Source: an uncultured Oscillospiraceae bacterium
GTDB lineage: Bacteria > Bacillota > Clostridia > Oscillospirales > Oscillospiraceae
Reading direction: 5' to 3'
DNA length: 13,243 bases
Assembly: GCA_958426425.1 (NCBI GenBank)
Contig: CATZYY010000060.1
Coordinates: 1 to 13,243, forward strand
A program made the translations under genes and the position numbers. Position 1 is the first letter of the stretch, and every line of letters starts with the position of its first letter. Under the pieces are notes generated by a model. That model saw only the letters and a program-made list of their open reading frames with translations. It was not told where the DNA came from and ran no database searches. This document shows, one piece after another, positions 7,678 through 13,243 of this stretch.

Positions 7678-8088
7678 TCACATGCGTTTTTCATAGTAAA
7701 TGTTCACCCCCAGCAAAATTCCAAAAGCCGCCAGCAGCACTAAACACAGTGTCAAAAGCGCCGCGGCCACCAGTTGAGAGCGCCAGATCCCATAGACCAC
7801 CATCAGCACCACTGCCGCCAGCATGCATCCATTTACCAGCAGCTGATAGGCCCGCCAGGCGCTCTGGCGGCTCACCGCCCGATCCCTCTCGTCGGGTGCG
7901 GCGGTCCTGTACATCTGCCGGTCCGTGGAACAGGCAATGTTCGCCCACCCCAGCGCCAGCATCAGCACCATACTGACCGCCAGCTTCAAGGAGGGACCCC
8001 GCAGCACCATGGTCCCGCCGCAGACGACCGCCAGGGCGATGCACATCAGCCCCCAGGCAAATCCCCTTCGGTCATAGATCTTCTTCAT
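7678..8088 (-). CDS. Small four-TM membrane protein, DUF2178-like
   Basis: The 136-aa product has four predicted membrane segments (about 11-29, 34-52, 82-102 and 106-131). Between the second and third is a cytoplasmic-looking charged loop containing DERDRAVSRQSAWRAY, a pattern typical of small DUF2178-type membrane proteins found beside XRE regulators in Firmicutes and archaea. Function is unknown. Its ATG lies 17 bases inside the end of the regulator gene, with GGGAGG about nine bases upstream, so the two are co-transcribed and probably co-translated. A regulator plus small membrane protein may form a sensing or stress module, but the sequence shows no enzymatic residues. Confidence 0.75.
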   Translation of the reverse strand: MKKIYDRRGFAWGLMCIALAVVCGGTMVLRGPSLKLAVSMVLMLALGWANIACSTDRQMYRTAAPDERDRAVSRQSAWRAYQLLVNGCMLAAVVLMVVYGIWRSQLVAAALLTLCLVLLAAFGILLGVNIYYEKRM

Positions 8089-8305
8089 ATTCCCGGTCCT
8101 CCCGTTCCTTGTTTTCCTCCAAACAGTATAAATCCTCCACCGTGGTGCCGAAGACCTCCGCGATCCGGTAGGCCAGCAGCAGCGAGGGGTTGTACTGCTC
8201 TTTTTCCAGGGAGATGATGGTCCGGGCGGACACGCGGACCGCCTCCGCCAGCTGCTGCTGGGTCATGCCCGCCGCCGTCCGCAGCTCCCGCACGCGGTTT
8301 TTCAA
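8072..8305 (-). CDS. XRE-family transcriptional regulator (TTG start)
   Basis: This 77-aa protein is essentially one helix-turn-helix domain: MKNRVRELRTAAGMTQQQL, then VSARTIISLEKEQYNPSLLL. The pattern is that of the small HTH_3 regulators that pair with DUF2178-like membrane proteins. The start must be TTG at 8305. GGAGG (8314-8318) sits eight bases before it, no in-frame ATG precedes residue 14, and the nearby ATG at 8312 is out of frame and too close to the GGAGG. The operon promoter overlaps a perfect palindrome, so autorepression is likely. The acidic tail (EENKEREDREYEEDL) overlaps the downstream gene. Confidence 0.88.
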   Translation of the reverse strand: MKNRVRELRTAAGMTQQQLAEAVRVSARTIISLEKEQYNPSLLLAYRIAEVFGTTVEDLYCLEENKEREDREYEEDL

Positions 8306-8330
8306 GACACATTCCTCCCTCTGTGCATAA

Positions 8331-8344
8331 TGAAGTATCCTTCA
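8331..8344. promoter_or_regulatory. Second inverted repeat in the XRE leader
   Basis: TGAAG (8331-8335) and CTTCA (8340-8344) flank TATC. The arms repeat the core of the palindrome just upstream and touch it, so this may be a second, weaker operator between the promoter and the regulator's ribosome binding site. Confidence 0.4.
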
Positions 8345-8363
8345 CATGAAGTTGACTTCATGT
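8344..8363. promoter_or_regulatory. Palindromic operator of the XRE operon
   Basis: ACATGAAGT and ACTTCATGT are perfect 9-bp inverted arms around a 2-bp centre. The palindrome covers four bases of the -10 box (8360-8365) and the expected transcription start, the ideal place for steric repression. The obvious binder is the HTH protein encoded directly downstream. Confidence 0.7.
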
Positions 8364-8388
8364 TACTATGGCCGTCCCTGATTGTCAA
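8360..8388 (-). promoter_or_regulatory. Promoter of the XRE/membrane-protein operon
   Basis: On the minus strand a consensus TTGACA (8383-8388) and TAACAT (8360-8365, 4 of 6) are separated by exactly 17 bp. The -10 overlaps the palindromic operator. Confidence 0.75.
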
Positions 8389-8431
8389 GGGGTTGTTTCG
8401 AGAACATATGACGTGTTATCACAGTTTCCCA

Positions 8432-8474
8432 ATAAAAAAACGGCCCATTGCCGCAAAAGTGGCAATGGGCCGTT
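8432..8474 (-). terminator. Terminator of the exporter/acyltransferase operon
   Basis: AACGGCCCATTGCC (8439-8452) and GGCAATGGGCCGTT (8461-8474) form a perfect 14-bp stem with an 8-nt loop. On the minus strand the stem is followed by a run of seven Ts (A run 8434-8440 on the plus strand). It lies just past the stop of the gene at 8512 and isolates that operon from the XRE promoter. Confidence 0.9.
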
Positions 8475-8511
8475 CTCCCAGCAAAGTCAAACAATGAACG
8501 TCGCCGCGGCC

Positions 8512-9792
8512 TCAGGGCTGCCGGTCCCGCTGCCACACCAGTGGTTCAAACAGCCGCTCCAGGGCCTTTACCGCCTGGGTACCGCCTTTGACCAGCACAT
8601 CTCCCTGATCCGGCAGGCTGCTGAGCATGACGCTCTTTTCCACCTGCAGATCCGCCTTCAGCCGCTCCAGCATCGCCTGCCGGGAGGCGGATTTTTCATA
8701 TACTTTCAGGTAGCTAAATCCCGGATACTCCGGCGCCGGGTCCAGCCGGATCTTCACCTGCTCCGCAAGGCACGCCGCCTCCAGAGCGGCGTATAGGGTC
8801 TCAATTTTCTCCGTCCGGTCCACGCCCATGAGATACAAAATGGGACACTCCTGAAAGTAGTCCCGGCTGACATAGTTGCGGTAGGGGGAGGAGCGGCATT
8901 TCTCGTACACATCCCGCTCCGCCTCATTGCGCAGCTGCCCGTAGTAGATCAGCAGCACATCATCCTGAACGCCGTTTAAGAAGCAGTGCACCCCATGGGC
9001 CTCGAAGATCTCACAGCAGGTCATGGCCAACTCCCGTGGCAGCAGGCAGGTGTGCAGAAAGGTCTTTTTCTGCAAATCGTACATGGCGGCGCCGTCCATG
9101 ACGATCACCGGCAGCCGCAGCCGCAGTCCCTGGGTGGCCTCCCGAACAGAGGCGGGCGTCCGGAGGGTGGATACCGTGAACAGCAGCCCCGCATCCAGCA
9201 TCCGGTTCAGCCGCACCCGGCTGGCAGGGAGCAGCGTCTTGCCGCCCACATCCATCAGCACCCCGTCGATTCCAGAGACGAACAGCACGTCCCGCCGCTT
9301 GCGGCGAGGCAGGTGGAAGGCGTTGACGCCGATGCCCACCGCAATGCCCAGCAGGGTCTCCACCACGCGGTTCCACACAAAAATCCAGGGATTGGGGTCC
9401 GTGATGTGGGTGACGGTGATGCTCAGCAGCACCACGCAGGAAAGGGACGCCGCATTAGCCGCCTTCAGCGCCACGGCGCCCCACAGGGTGGGCAGGATCA
9501 GCGCGGCGATCAGCACGTAGCCCGCCAGGGTCCCCCGGATGTCCAGCAGGTACACCTCGATCAAAATGGCCAGGGCGCCGGAAACCGTACCGATGAAGGT
9601 GCCGGTGATCCGCTGGAGGGCCATGCGCCGGGTGTCCTCCACATAGGGCTGGACACACAGCAGAGCGGCAATGGAGGAGTAAATCCGCATCTCCTCCCGG
9701 TTCACCAGCATGGATACCAGCAGGCAAATCAGCACTGCGGCGGCGGACTTCACCATCCGCAGTCCCACATGGGGCAGAGTGTGGTCGTGCAT
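8512..9792 (-). CDS. Aromatic-acid-exporter-like membrane protein fused to a degenerate HAD domain
   Basis: This is a 426-aa two-part protein. Residues about 10-160 look like the aromatic acid exporter family 1 (DUF939) membrane half, with hydrophobic segments, YSSIAALLCVQ, and RITGTFIGTVSGALA. After the basic stretch RRKRR (163-167), residues 168-400 follow the Cof-type HAD phosphatase layout. Residue 174 is glycine (SGIDG) where the catalytic nucleophile Asp of DxDG should be. FTVSTLRTPASV (205-216) resembles motif II. ASRQAML replaces the usual SKxxAL lysine, and the GDxxND metal motif is unrecognisable near SSLPDQGDV. It is therefore probably not a working phosphatase, and a binding or regulatory role is inferred. 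AAAAGGAGG sets the ATG at 9792, 16 bp after the upstream gene. Transport substrate is unknown. Confidence 0.75.
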   Translation of the reverse strand: MHDHTLPHVGLRMVKSAAAVLICLLVSMLVNREEMRIYSSIAALLCVQPYVEDTRRMALQRITGTFIGTVSGALAILIEVYLLDIRGTLAGYVLIAALILPTLWGAVALKAANAASLSCVVLLSITVTHITDPNPWIFVWNRVVETLLGIAVGIGVNAFHLPRRKRRDVLFVSGIDGVLMDVGGKTLLPASRVRLNRMLDAGLLFTVSTLRTPASVREATQGLRLRLPVIVMDGAAMYDLQKKTFLHTCLLPRELAMTCCEIFEAHGVHCFLNGVQDDVLLIYYGQLRNEAERDVYEKCRSSPYRNYVSRDYFQECPILYLMGVDRTEKIETLYAALEAACLAEQVKIRLDPAPEYPGFSYLKVYEKSASRQAMLERLKADLQVEKSVMLSSLPDQGDVLVKGGTQAVKALERLFEPLVWQRDRQP

Positions 9793-9808
9793 GGGACCTC
9801 CTTTTCGT

Positions 9809-11236
9809 TCAGTCCTGATCCCGCTCCACCCGCTCCGGCGGATTGTCCAGCTGCCATGGGTCGTGGAGCAGCGCATGGAGGCAGCGCATGGCGGCAGCGT
9901 AGTAGAACCCGTCCACAATGCGCTCGTCGGTGACATAGTTGCAGTCCACGTATTTCCGCAGCACCACGGAGCCGTCCCGCCGGGTCTCGTAGACCTTGCG
10001 CTTGCGGCCCATGGAGCAGAATACCGGCACGTTACCGAAGTCGTAGAGATGATGGTAGATGGGCGGGATGCCGAGAGACGCCATGGAAGTGATGTACAGC
10101 GACCCATGGAAGGGGGACAGGTCCGTTAAAGACCGGGGCAGACACCCGAAGTAGTCCGCCGTCTGCAGGACGGCCACCAGAGCTTTCAGCGCAAGTCCCG
10201 GCACCAGGTTGAACACCCCGGCCAAGGCGTCGAAGGAGGTGTCTGCCGGGGCGTTTTTCACCTCCATCACCTTCTCGTGGAACCGGCGGTAGACGGTCTC
10301 CGCCGTATCAGCGGCGTCAAAGGTCACTTTGATGACTGTGTCGGGAGAGTCCGTGGACATCTCCTTTTTTACCGTCATGTTCACCTGGATCTCCCGGTCC
10401 CGGGCGTAGATCTTCTGCCCGGCGATGAAGCGGTTCAGCCCCGGATAGACGGCGCAGGTGCGCACATAGGCCGCCAGCAGAGCGTGGAGCAGGCCGAAAC
10501 CCTCCATCCCCGCCTTCCGCTTTTCCTGAATATATCGCTCCAGATTGGTGATCTCCAGGGTATCCTCCAGGAAATTCTGGGAGGTATTGCGGGTCTTCAT
10601 CAGGTAGGGAGACACGGCGAAAATGGGAGACAGGGTCCGGACCCGGCGGCCGTCGCTGCGGTCCCCGAAGCGGCGGACGTACTCCCCCTCCGCCGGAACA
10701 TGGCGGCGCATGCCGACGGATGCGCTCAGCAGCGACACCATGCAGCACAGCACGCTGATCTCCGGCAGCCAAGCGTGGAGGGGCCAGCCCTGCTTGCCCA
10801 GCAGATCTTCCACGATCAGGTGATATACCAGCGGCAGGCCGAACAGGAACCACAGGGGGATCTGGGTAGGAACCCGCCCCGTCACCGTGGCGGTGTACAG
10901 CGCCGCCACCAGGGCATACAGGCACAGGCAAAGCACCGTATGTACCATGGACGGGAAGGTGAAGGCCTTCACCGCGAAAAACACACACCCCAGCCACACC
11001 GCCGGCGCAGTGCGGTACAGCCGGTCCCTGCCGGAGCCCAGCAGCGTCAGCGCAAAGAGCAGGTTTGCCGCGATGGGCAGGAGGATTTGGAGCCAGAGCG
11101 TCGGGCGGGAGACCGCGTCCTCCCCGCAGGCCCAGACGATGCGCACCACTGCCGAACAAGCCATGAACAGCGCTGATAAAATTGCCGGGATGCTGCCTCC
11201 CGGCAGGCGGTAAACCACCCGTTTTTTCTGTTTCAT
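9809..11236 (-). CDS. Six-TM membrane protein with an E2/CAT-like acyltransferase domain
   Basis: The 475-aa product starts with a basic N terminus (MKQKKR) and six predicted membrane segments (about 13-35, 45-67, 76-93, 97-119, 125-142, 156-174). A cytoplasmic-looking region (about 200-465) resembles the catalytic fold of 2-oxoacid dehydrogenase E2 and chloramphenicol acetyltransferase. LPRSLTDLSPFHGSLYITSMASLG recalls the E2 strand before its PI motif, and NYVTDERIVDGF matches the DHRxxDG active-site box. The catalytic His is Glu (E438), while D442 and G443 are kept. No lipoyl or peripheral-subunit-binding domain is present, so it is not a dehydrogenase component. It is probably co-transcribed with the exporter-like gene. 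Function is unknown; envelope acylation or acyl-CoA binding are possibilities only. Confidence 0.7.
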   Translation of the reverse strand: MKQKKRVVYRLPGGSIPAILSALFMACSAVVRIVWACGEDAVSRPTLWLQILLPIAANLLFALTLLGSGRDRLYRTAPAVWLGCVFFAVKAFTFPSMVHTVLCLCLYALVAALYTATVTGRVPTQIPLWFLFGLPLVYHLIVEDLLGKQGWPLHAWLPEISVLCCMVSLLSASVGMRRHVPAEGEYVRRFGDRSDGRRVRTLSPIFAVSPYLMKTRNTSQNFLEDTLEITNLERYIQEKRKAGMEGFGLLHALLAAYVRTCAVYPGLNRFIAGQKIYARDREIQVNMTVKKEMSTDSPDTVIKVTFDAADTAETVYRRFHEKVMEVKNAPADTSFDALAGVFNLVPGLALKALVAVLQTADYFGCLPRSLTDLSPFHGSLYITSMASLGIPPIYHHLYDFGNVPVFCSMGRKRKVYETRRDGSVVLRKYVDCNYVTDERIVDGFYYAAAMRCLHALLHDPWQLDNPPERVERDQD

Positions 11237-11242
11237 AGGGGC

Positions 11243-11271
11243 ATTATACCACAGTACATAAATTTTGGAAA
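11243..11271 (-). promoter_or_regulatory. Promoter giving a leaderless transcript
   Basis: On the minus strand a perfect TATAAT (11243-11248) with TGG before it (extended -10) lies 17 bp from TTTCCA (11266-11271). Only six bases (GCCCCT) separate the -10 box from the ATG at 11236. Transcription would start at or next to the first base of the start codon, and no Shine-Dalgarno sequence is present. Confidence 0.65.
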
Positions 11272-11313
11272 GGAAAGCATCGCCTCTGTATGGCTTTTTT
11301 TACTGCCGCGCTG

Positions 11314-11319
11314 TATAAT
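11314..11319 (+). promoter_or_regulatory. -10 box of the TauE-family gene
   Basis: A perfect TATAAT stands 49 bp before the start codon at 11369. No good -35 is seen 16-18 bp upstream, where the sequence is TGGCTT-like, so an activator or extended contacts may be needed. It is divergent from the leaderless promoter, with the two -10 boxes about 65 bp apart. Confidence 0.5.
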
Positions 11320-11368
11320 ACCCCGTGGCGGCACCGCCGCCCCCATCCACATATCGGAGGAATATACC

Positions 11369-12106
11369 ATGGAGCTGCCACTGATTCTTTACATCTTTAT
11401 CTCCGTTACCATCGCCTTTATTATCAAGGGATTGGTGGGATTTGGCGATCCGCTGCTGTCCACACCGCTGCTGTCGGTATATCTGCCCAACAGCACCATT
11501 ACGCCGGGTCTTCTGCCGGTATCCCTGATTTTGAATGCCCGGGTGGTGTGGAAAAACCGGAGCCACTTTAATGCTCGGCTGGTACTGCCCATCGCGGCCT
11601 TTGTGATGCTGGGCATCATTCCCGGCACGCTGCTGCTGCGGTACGGCTCTCCCTCCGTCCTGAAGCTGCTGCTGGGCCTGGTGATCATCGCCATGGGTGC
11701 GGAGATGCTGACCAGAAAGCCCGGAACCGGCAAGCCCAGTACTCTGCTGCGCAGCGTCATGTCCTTCCTCTCCGGCGTCACCGCCGGCCTGTTCGGCATT
11801 GACCTGCTGTTCTTGGCCTACCTGGAGCGGGTGACCCAGCGGCGCGAGGAATTCCGCAGCAATGTGTGCTTCGTCTTCATCTTTGAATGTGTCTTCCGCG
11901 TAATCCTCTACCTCTGGAGCGGGATGTTCAGCCGGGAGAGCCTGCTGCTGAGCGTGATCGCCCTGCCGGCCTCCCTGCTGGGTATGTGGATCGGCGCCTT
12001 GCTGGACAAGCGGGTCAGTGACCGCCTGTCTCACCGCTTTATCATCTACGTATTCATTCTTGGCGGCGTCAGCACTTCGATCTACGCTCTGCTGCAGCTG
12101 ATCTGA
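11369..12106 (+). CDS. TauE/SafE-family membrane permease
   Basis: This 245-aa protein is almost wholly hydrophobic, with about seven or eight membrane segments. It has the early TauE/SafE pattern IKGLVGFGDPLLSTPLLSVYLP (residues about 19-40) and the repeat-like second half beginning SFLSGVTAGLFGIDLLFLAYL. Members move sulfonates, sulfite, sulfoacetate or other small organic anions across the inner membrane, and the substrate here cannot be assigned. Length fits the family. The ATG has CGGAGG eight bases upstream. The gene is monocistronic, with its own -10 box and a terminator right after the stop. Its neighbour across the divergent promoter is an exporter-like operon, but no sulfur-metabolism gene is visible. 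Confidence 0.88.
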   Translation: MELPLILYIFISVTIAFIIKGLVGFGDPLLSTPLLSVYLPNSTITPGLLPVSLILNARVVWKNRSHFNARLVLPIAAFVMLGIIPGTLLLRYGSPSVLKLLLGLVIIAMGAEMLTRKPGTGKPSTLLRSVMSFLSGVTAGLFGIDLLFLAYLERVTQRREEFRSNVCFVFIFECVFRVILYLWSGMFSRESLLLSVIALPASLLGMWIGALLDKRVSDRLSHRFIIYVFILGGVSTSIYALLQLI

Positions 12107-12131
12107 AAAACAGCCCGGGAACTCTCTCACA

Positions 12132-12176
12132 TAAAAAAGCGCGCCATCCCGCAACGGGATGGCGCGCCTTATTTTT
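12132..12176. terminator. Bidirectional terminator between the TauE-family and phosphoribosyltransferase genes
   Basis: GCGCGCCATCCCG (12139-12151) and CGGGATGGCGCGC (12155-12167) form a perfect 13-bp stem with a CAA loop. An A run (12133-12138) lies on one side and TTATTTTT (12169-12176) on the other. It serves both convergent genes, ending four bases from the stop codon of the leftward one. Confidence 0.92.
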
Positions 12177-12179
12177 CCC

Positions 12180-12743
12180 TTATTCCTTTACAGTGCCGTC
12201 GGCGTTGAATACCGGCAGTTTCTCCAGATACCGAATATCCGTCCGGTCCGCCGCGGCGCCTTCCGCCAAAACGGCCACCCGCCCTGTCACGATGCCGCCG
12301 GCCTGGGCCACCAGCGCCTCCATGGCGTGAAGGGAACCGCCGGTAGAGATCACGTCGTCCATCAGCAGAATCCGCTTGCCGCCAATCAGGTCCGCGTCAT
12401 CCCGGCCCAGATACAGCGCCTGCTCACCGGCAGTGGTGATGGACTGGTCCACCACCCGCAGGGGGTCCGGCATGTAAGCCTTAGGTCCCTTCCGGGCAAT
12501 GAAATACTTTTTGGCCCCGGACTGCCGGGCCATCTCATGAATCAGAGGGATGCTCTTGGCCTCCGCCGTCAGCATATAGTCATAGCTGTCCTCCGGAACC
12601 AGCTTCAAAAGCTCACGGGCACAAGCCACGGTCAGCTCCGCGTCGCCGAAAACTATAAATGCGCCAATGTACAGATCATCCGTAATTTTGCAGATGGGCA
12701 GCTCCCGTTTCAATCCCGCCACCGTCATGGGATAGGTATTCAT
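12180..12743 (-). CDS. Adenine-phosphoribosyltransferase-like protein
   Basis: This is a type I phosphoribosyltransferase, which joins a nucleobase to PRPP. The 187-aa product has the PRPP-binding motif ILLMDDVISTGGSL, with the paired acidic residues at D129/D130 and the TGG loop at 134-136. TAEAKSIPL (59-67) fits the pyrophosphate loop, and FIARKGPKAYM is typical of APRT-type enzymes. An ATG start at 12743 is chosen because GGAGG sits seven bases before it; the TTG at 12749 is only one base from that site. Many clostridial genomes carry this form annotated as APRT. Conserved N-terminal AGLKRELPI differs from classic Apt, so the base used is uncertain. It has its own strong promoter and terminator, divergent from gdhA. 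Confidence 0.85.
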   Translation of the reverse strand: MNTYPMTVAGLKRELPICKITDDLYIGAFIVFGDAELTVACARELLKLVPEDSYDYMLTAEAKSIPLIHEMARQSGAKKYFIARKGPKAYMPDPLRVVDQSITTAGEQALYLGRDDADLIGGKRILLMDDVISTGGSLHAMEALVAQAGGIVTGRVAVLAEGAAADRTDIRYLEKLPVFNADGTVKE

Positions 12744-12804
12744 AGCCAATCCTCCCTCAATTCTTTCCTCTCAGGCGCTCAGCGCCGGAAAAGGTGCCGA
12801 AAAT

Positions 12805-12832
12805 ATTATACAATGCTTCCCAGGAAAGTCAA
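12805..12832 (-). promoter_or_regulatory. Promoter of the phosphoribosyltransferase gene
   Basis: On the minus strand TTGACT (12827-12832) and a perfect TATAAT (12805-12810) are separated by 16 bp. The roughly 55-nt leader carries a small hairpin, GGCGC/GCGCC with a 3-nt loop (12774-12786), followed by GAGGGAGG. Confidence 0.8.
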
Positions 12833-12900
12833 GGAGAAGCCGTTTGTAATGGAAAAAGCAGCAGCGTTGTCTGATGTCAGCAAAGCGCACAAAACAACAT

Positions 12901-12942
12901 CCTGTTTTTTTCTGCAAAACAGGGTGAAATTGTCTGTTTTGC
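12901..12942. repeat. Cluster of three CTGTTTT half-sites between divergent promoters
   Basis: CCTGTTTT (12901-12908) is inverted as AAAACAGG (12916-12923). The longer form GCAAAACAG (12914-12922) is inverted again as CTGTTTTGC (12934-12942). The three alternating sites lie directly upstream of the gdhA -35 box (12955), where an activator or repressor would be expected. The rest of the 12750-13050 gap shows no gene. Confidence 0.5.
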
Positions 12943-12954
12943 CAAAGTCCACCC

Positions 12955-12983
12955 TTGTTTCCATGCTCTGCATGTGTTAAACT
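12955..12983 (+). promoter_or_regulatory. Promoter of glutamate dehydrogenase gene
   Basis: TTGTTT (12955-12960) and TAAACT (12978-12983) are 17 bp apart, and TGT before the -10 gives an extended -10. Matches to consensus are modest (3 and 4 of 6). The leader of about 60 nt has only a minor GCGAT/ATCGC hairpin. Confidence 0.55.
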
Positions 12984-13050
12984 GTTACATAGAAGGTATC
13001 AGGAAATGGTGCGCGATCAACAATCGCCGAATATGAGGAGGTCATAACAT

Positions 13051-13243
13051 ATGAACGCCTATCTTGCCAGTGTGATTGAGAACGTCAAGACCAAGCACGC
13101 CAACGAGCCGGAATTCGTCCAGACTGTGGAGGAAGTGTTCTCTTCCCTGGAGCCTGTGATCGAAAAGCATCCGGAGTACGAAAAGGCCGACCTTCTGAAC
13201 CGGATGGTGGAGCCGGAGCGGATGTTCACCTTCCGGGTGGTGT
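13051..13243 (+). CDS. gdhA: Glutamate dehydrogenase, 5' end (partial)
   Basis: The first 64 codons of a glutamate dehydrogenase are present before the window ends. The enzyme interconverts 2-oxoglutarate plus ammonium with glutamate in the cytoplasm. The N-terminal region EPEFVQTVEEVFSSLEPVIE, followed by HPEYEKADLLNRMVEPERMFTFRVV, closely follows the hexameric GdhA opening known from Clostridium symbiosum and from E. coli (family pattern: LLERLVxPERxxxFRV). Cofactor preference cannot be told from this part. The ATG at 13051 has GAGGAGGT eight bases upstream. The gene has its own extended -10 promoter preceded by a cluster of inverted CTGTTTT sites, consistent with nitrogen or carbon control. 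The regulator is unknown. Confidence 0.93.
   Translation, partial: MNAYLASVIENVKTKHANEPEFVQTVEEVFSSLEPVIEKHPEYEKADLLNRMVEPERMFTFRVV

Noticed and set aside
9793..10107. Upstream extension of the exporter/HAD frame by about 105 codons
   Set aside because: It overlaps the acyltransferase gene out of frame, the translation is Ser/Thr/Arg-rich noise, and AAAAGGAGG directly precedes the ATG at 9792.
12901..12923. CCTGTTTT/AAAACAGG inverted repeat as a terminator for an upstream transcript
   Set aside because: No rightward gene lies upstream to terminate and no T run follows; an operator cluster fits better.
1..13243. CRISPR arrays, tRNA/rRNA genes, insertion sequences, integrases, att sites
   Set aside because: No regularly spaced repeats, no cloverleaf or rRNA-like sequence, and no transposase or integrase motifs were seen by eye on either strand.

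Overview
The window comes from a GC-rich Firmicute. The best match is a gut-type Clostridia of the Oscillospiraceae (Flavonifractor/Oscillibacter/Lawsonibacter-like). The evidence is GGAGG-type ribosome binding sites before nearly every gene, sigma-A style promoters, a classic T-box riboswitch, intrinsic terminators between convergent genes, and a clostridial hexameric-type glutamate dehydrogenase start. This is inferred from sequence character, not from a database search.

Layout, left to right. (a) 1-43 holds the first 14 codons of a leftward gene, divergent from obg. (b) obg (217-1503, +) has its own TTGACG-17-TAAAAT promoter and a 12-bp terminator. (c) A standalone TrpB2-type tryptophan synthase beta gene (2013-3395, +) follows a tRNA-Trp T-box leader with UGG specifier, UGGC acceptor-pairing bases and terminator. 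(d) A leftward three-gene phosphorelay operon (7439 down to 3451) encodes a REC-HD-GYP response regulator, a free-standing HPt protein and a membrane hybrid histidine kinase. (e) A leftward XRE regulator and DUF2178-like membrane protein pair (8305 to 7678) has a perfect palindrome over its -10 box. (f) A leftward pair (11236 to 8512) encodes a six-TM protein with an E2/CAT-like acyltransferase domain and an aromatic-acid-exporter-like membrane domain fused to a degenerate HAD domain. (g) A TauE/SafE-family permease (11369-12106, +). (h) A leftward adenine-phosphoribosyltransferase-like gene (12743 to 12180). (i) The 5' end of glutamate dehydrogenase (13051 onward, +), cut by the window edge.

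How the parts work together. The T-box ties TrpB2 to uncharged tRNA-Trp, so indole-to-tryptophan conversion would rise on tryptophan starvation. The kinase, HPt and HD-GYP genes supply every domain of a His-Asp-His-Asp relay ending in a predicted cyclic-di-GMP phosphodiesterase. The XRE gene probably represses its own operon. The least familiar unit is the 8512-11236 pair: both products join membrane segments to a domain of a known enzyme fold whose expected catalytic residues are replaced. The first gene also appears to be transcribed from its own start codon (leaderless mRNA). Housekeeping genes (obg, gdhA) flank these accessory pieces, and no mobile element, CRISPR array, tRNA or rRNA was seen.
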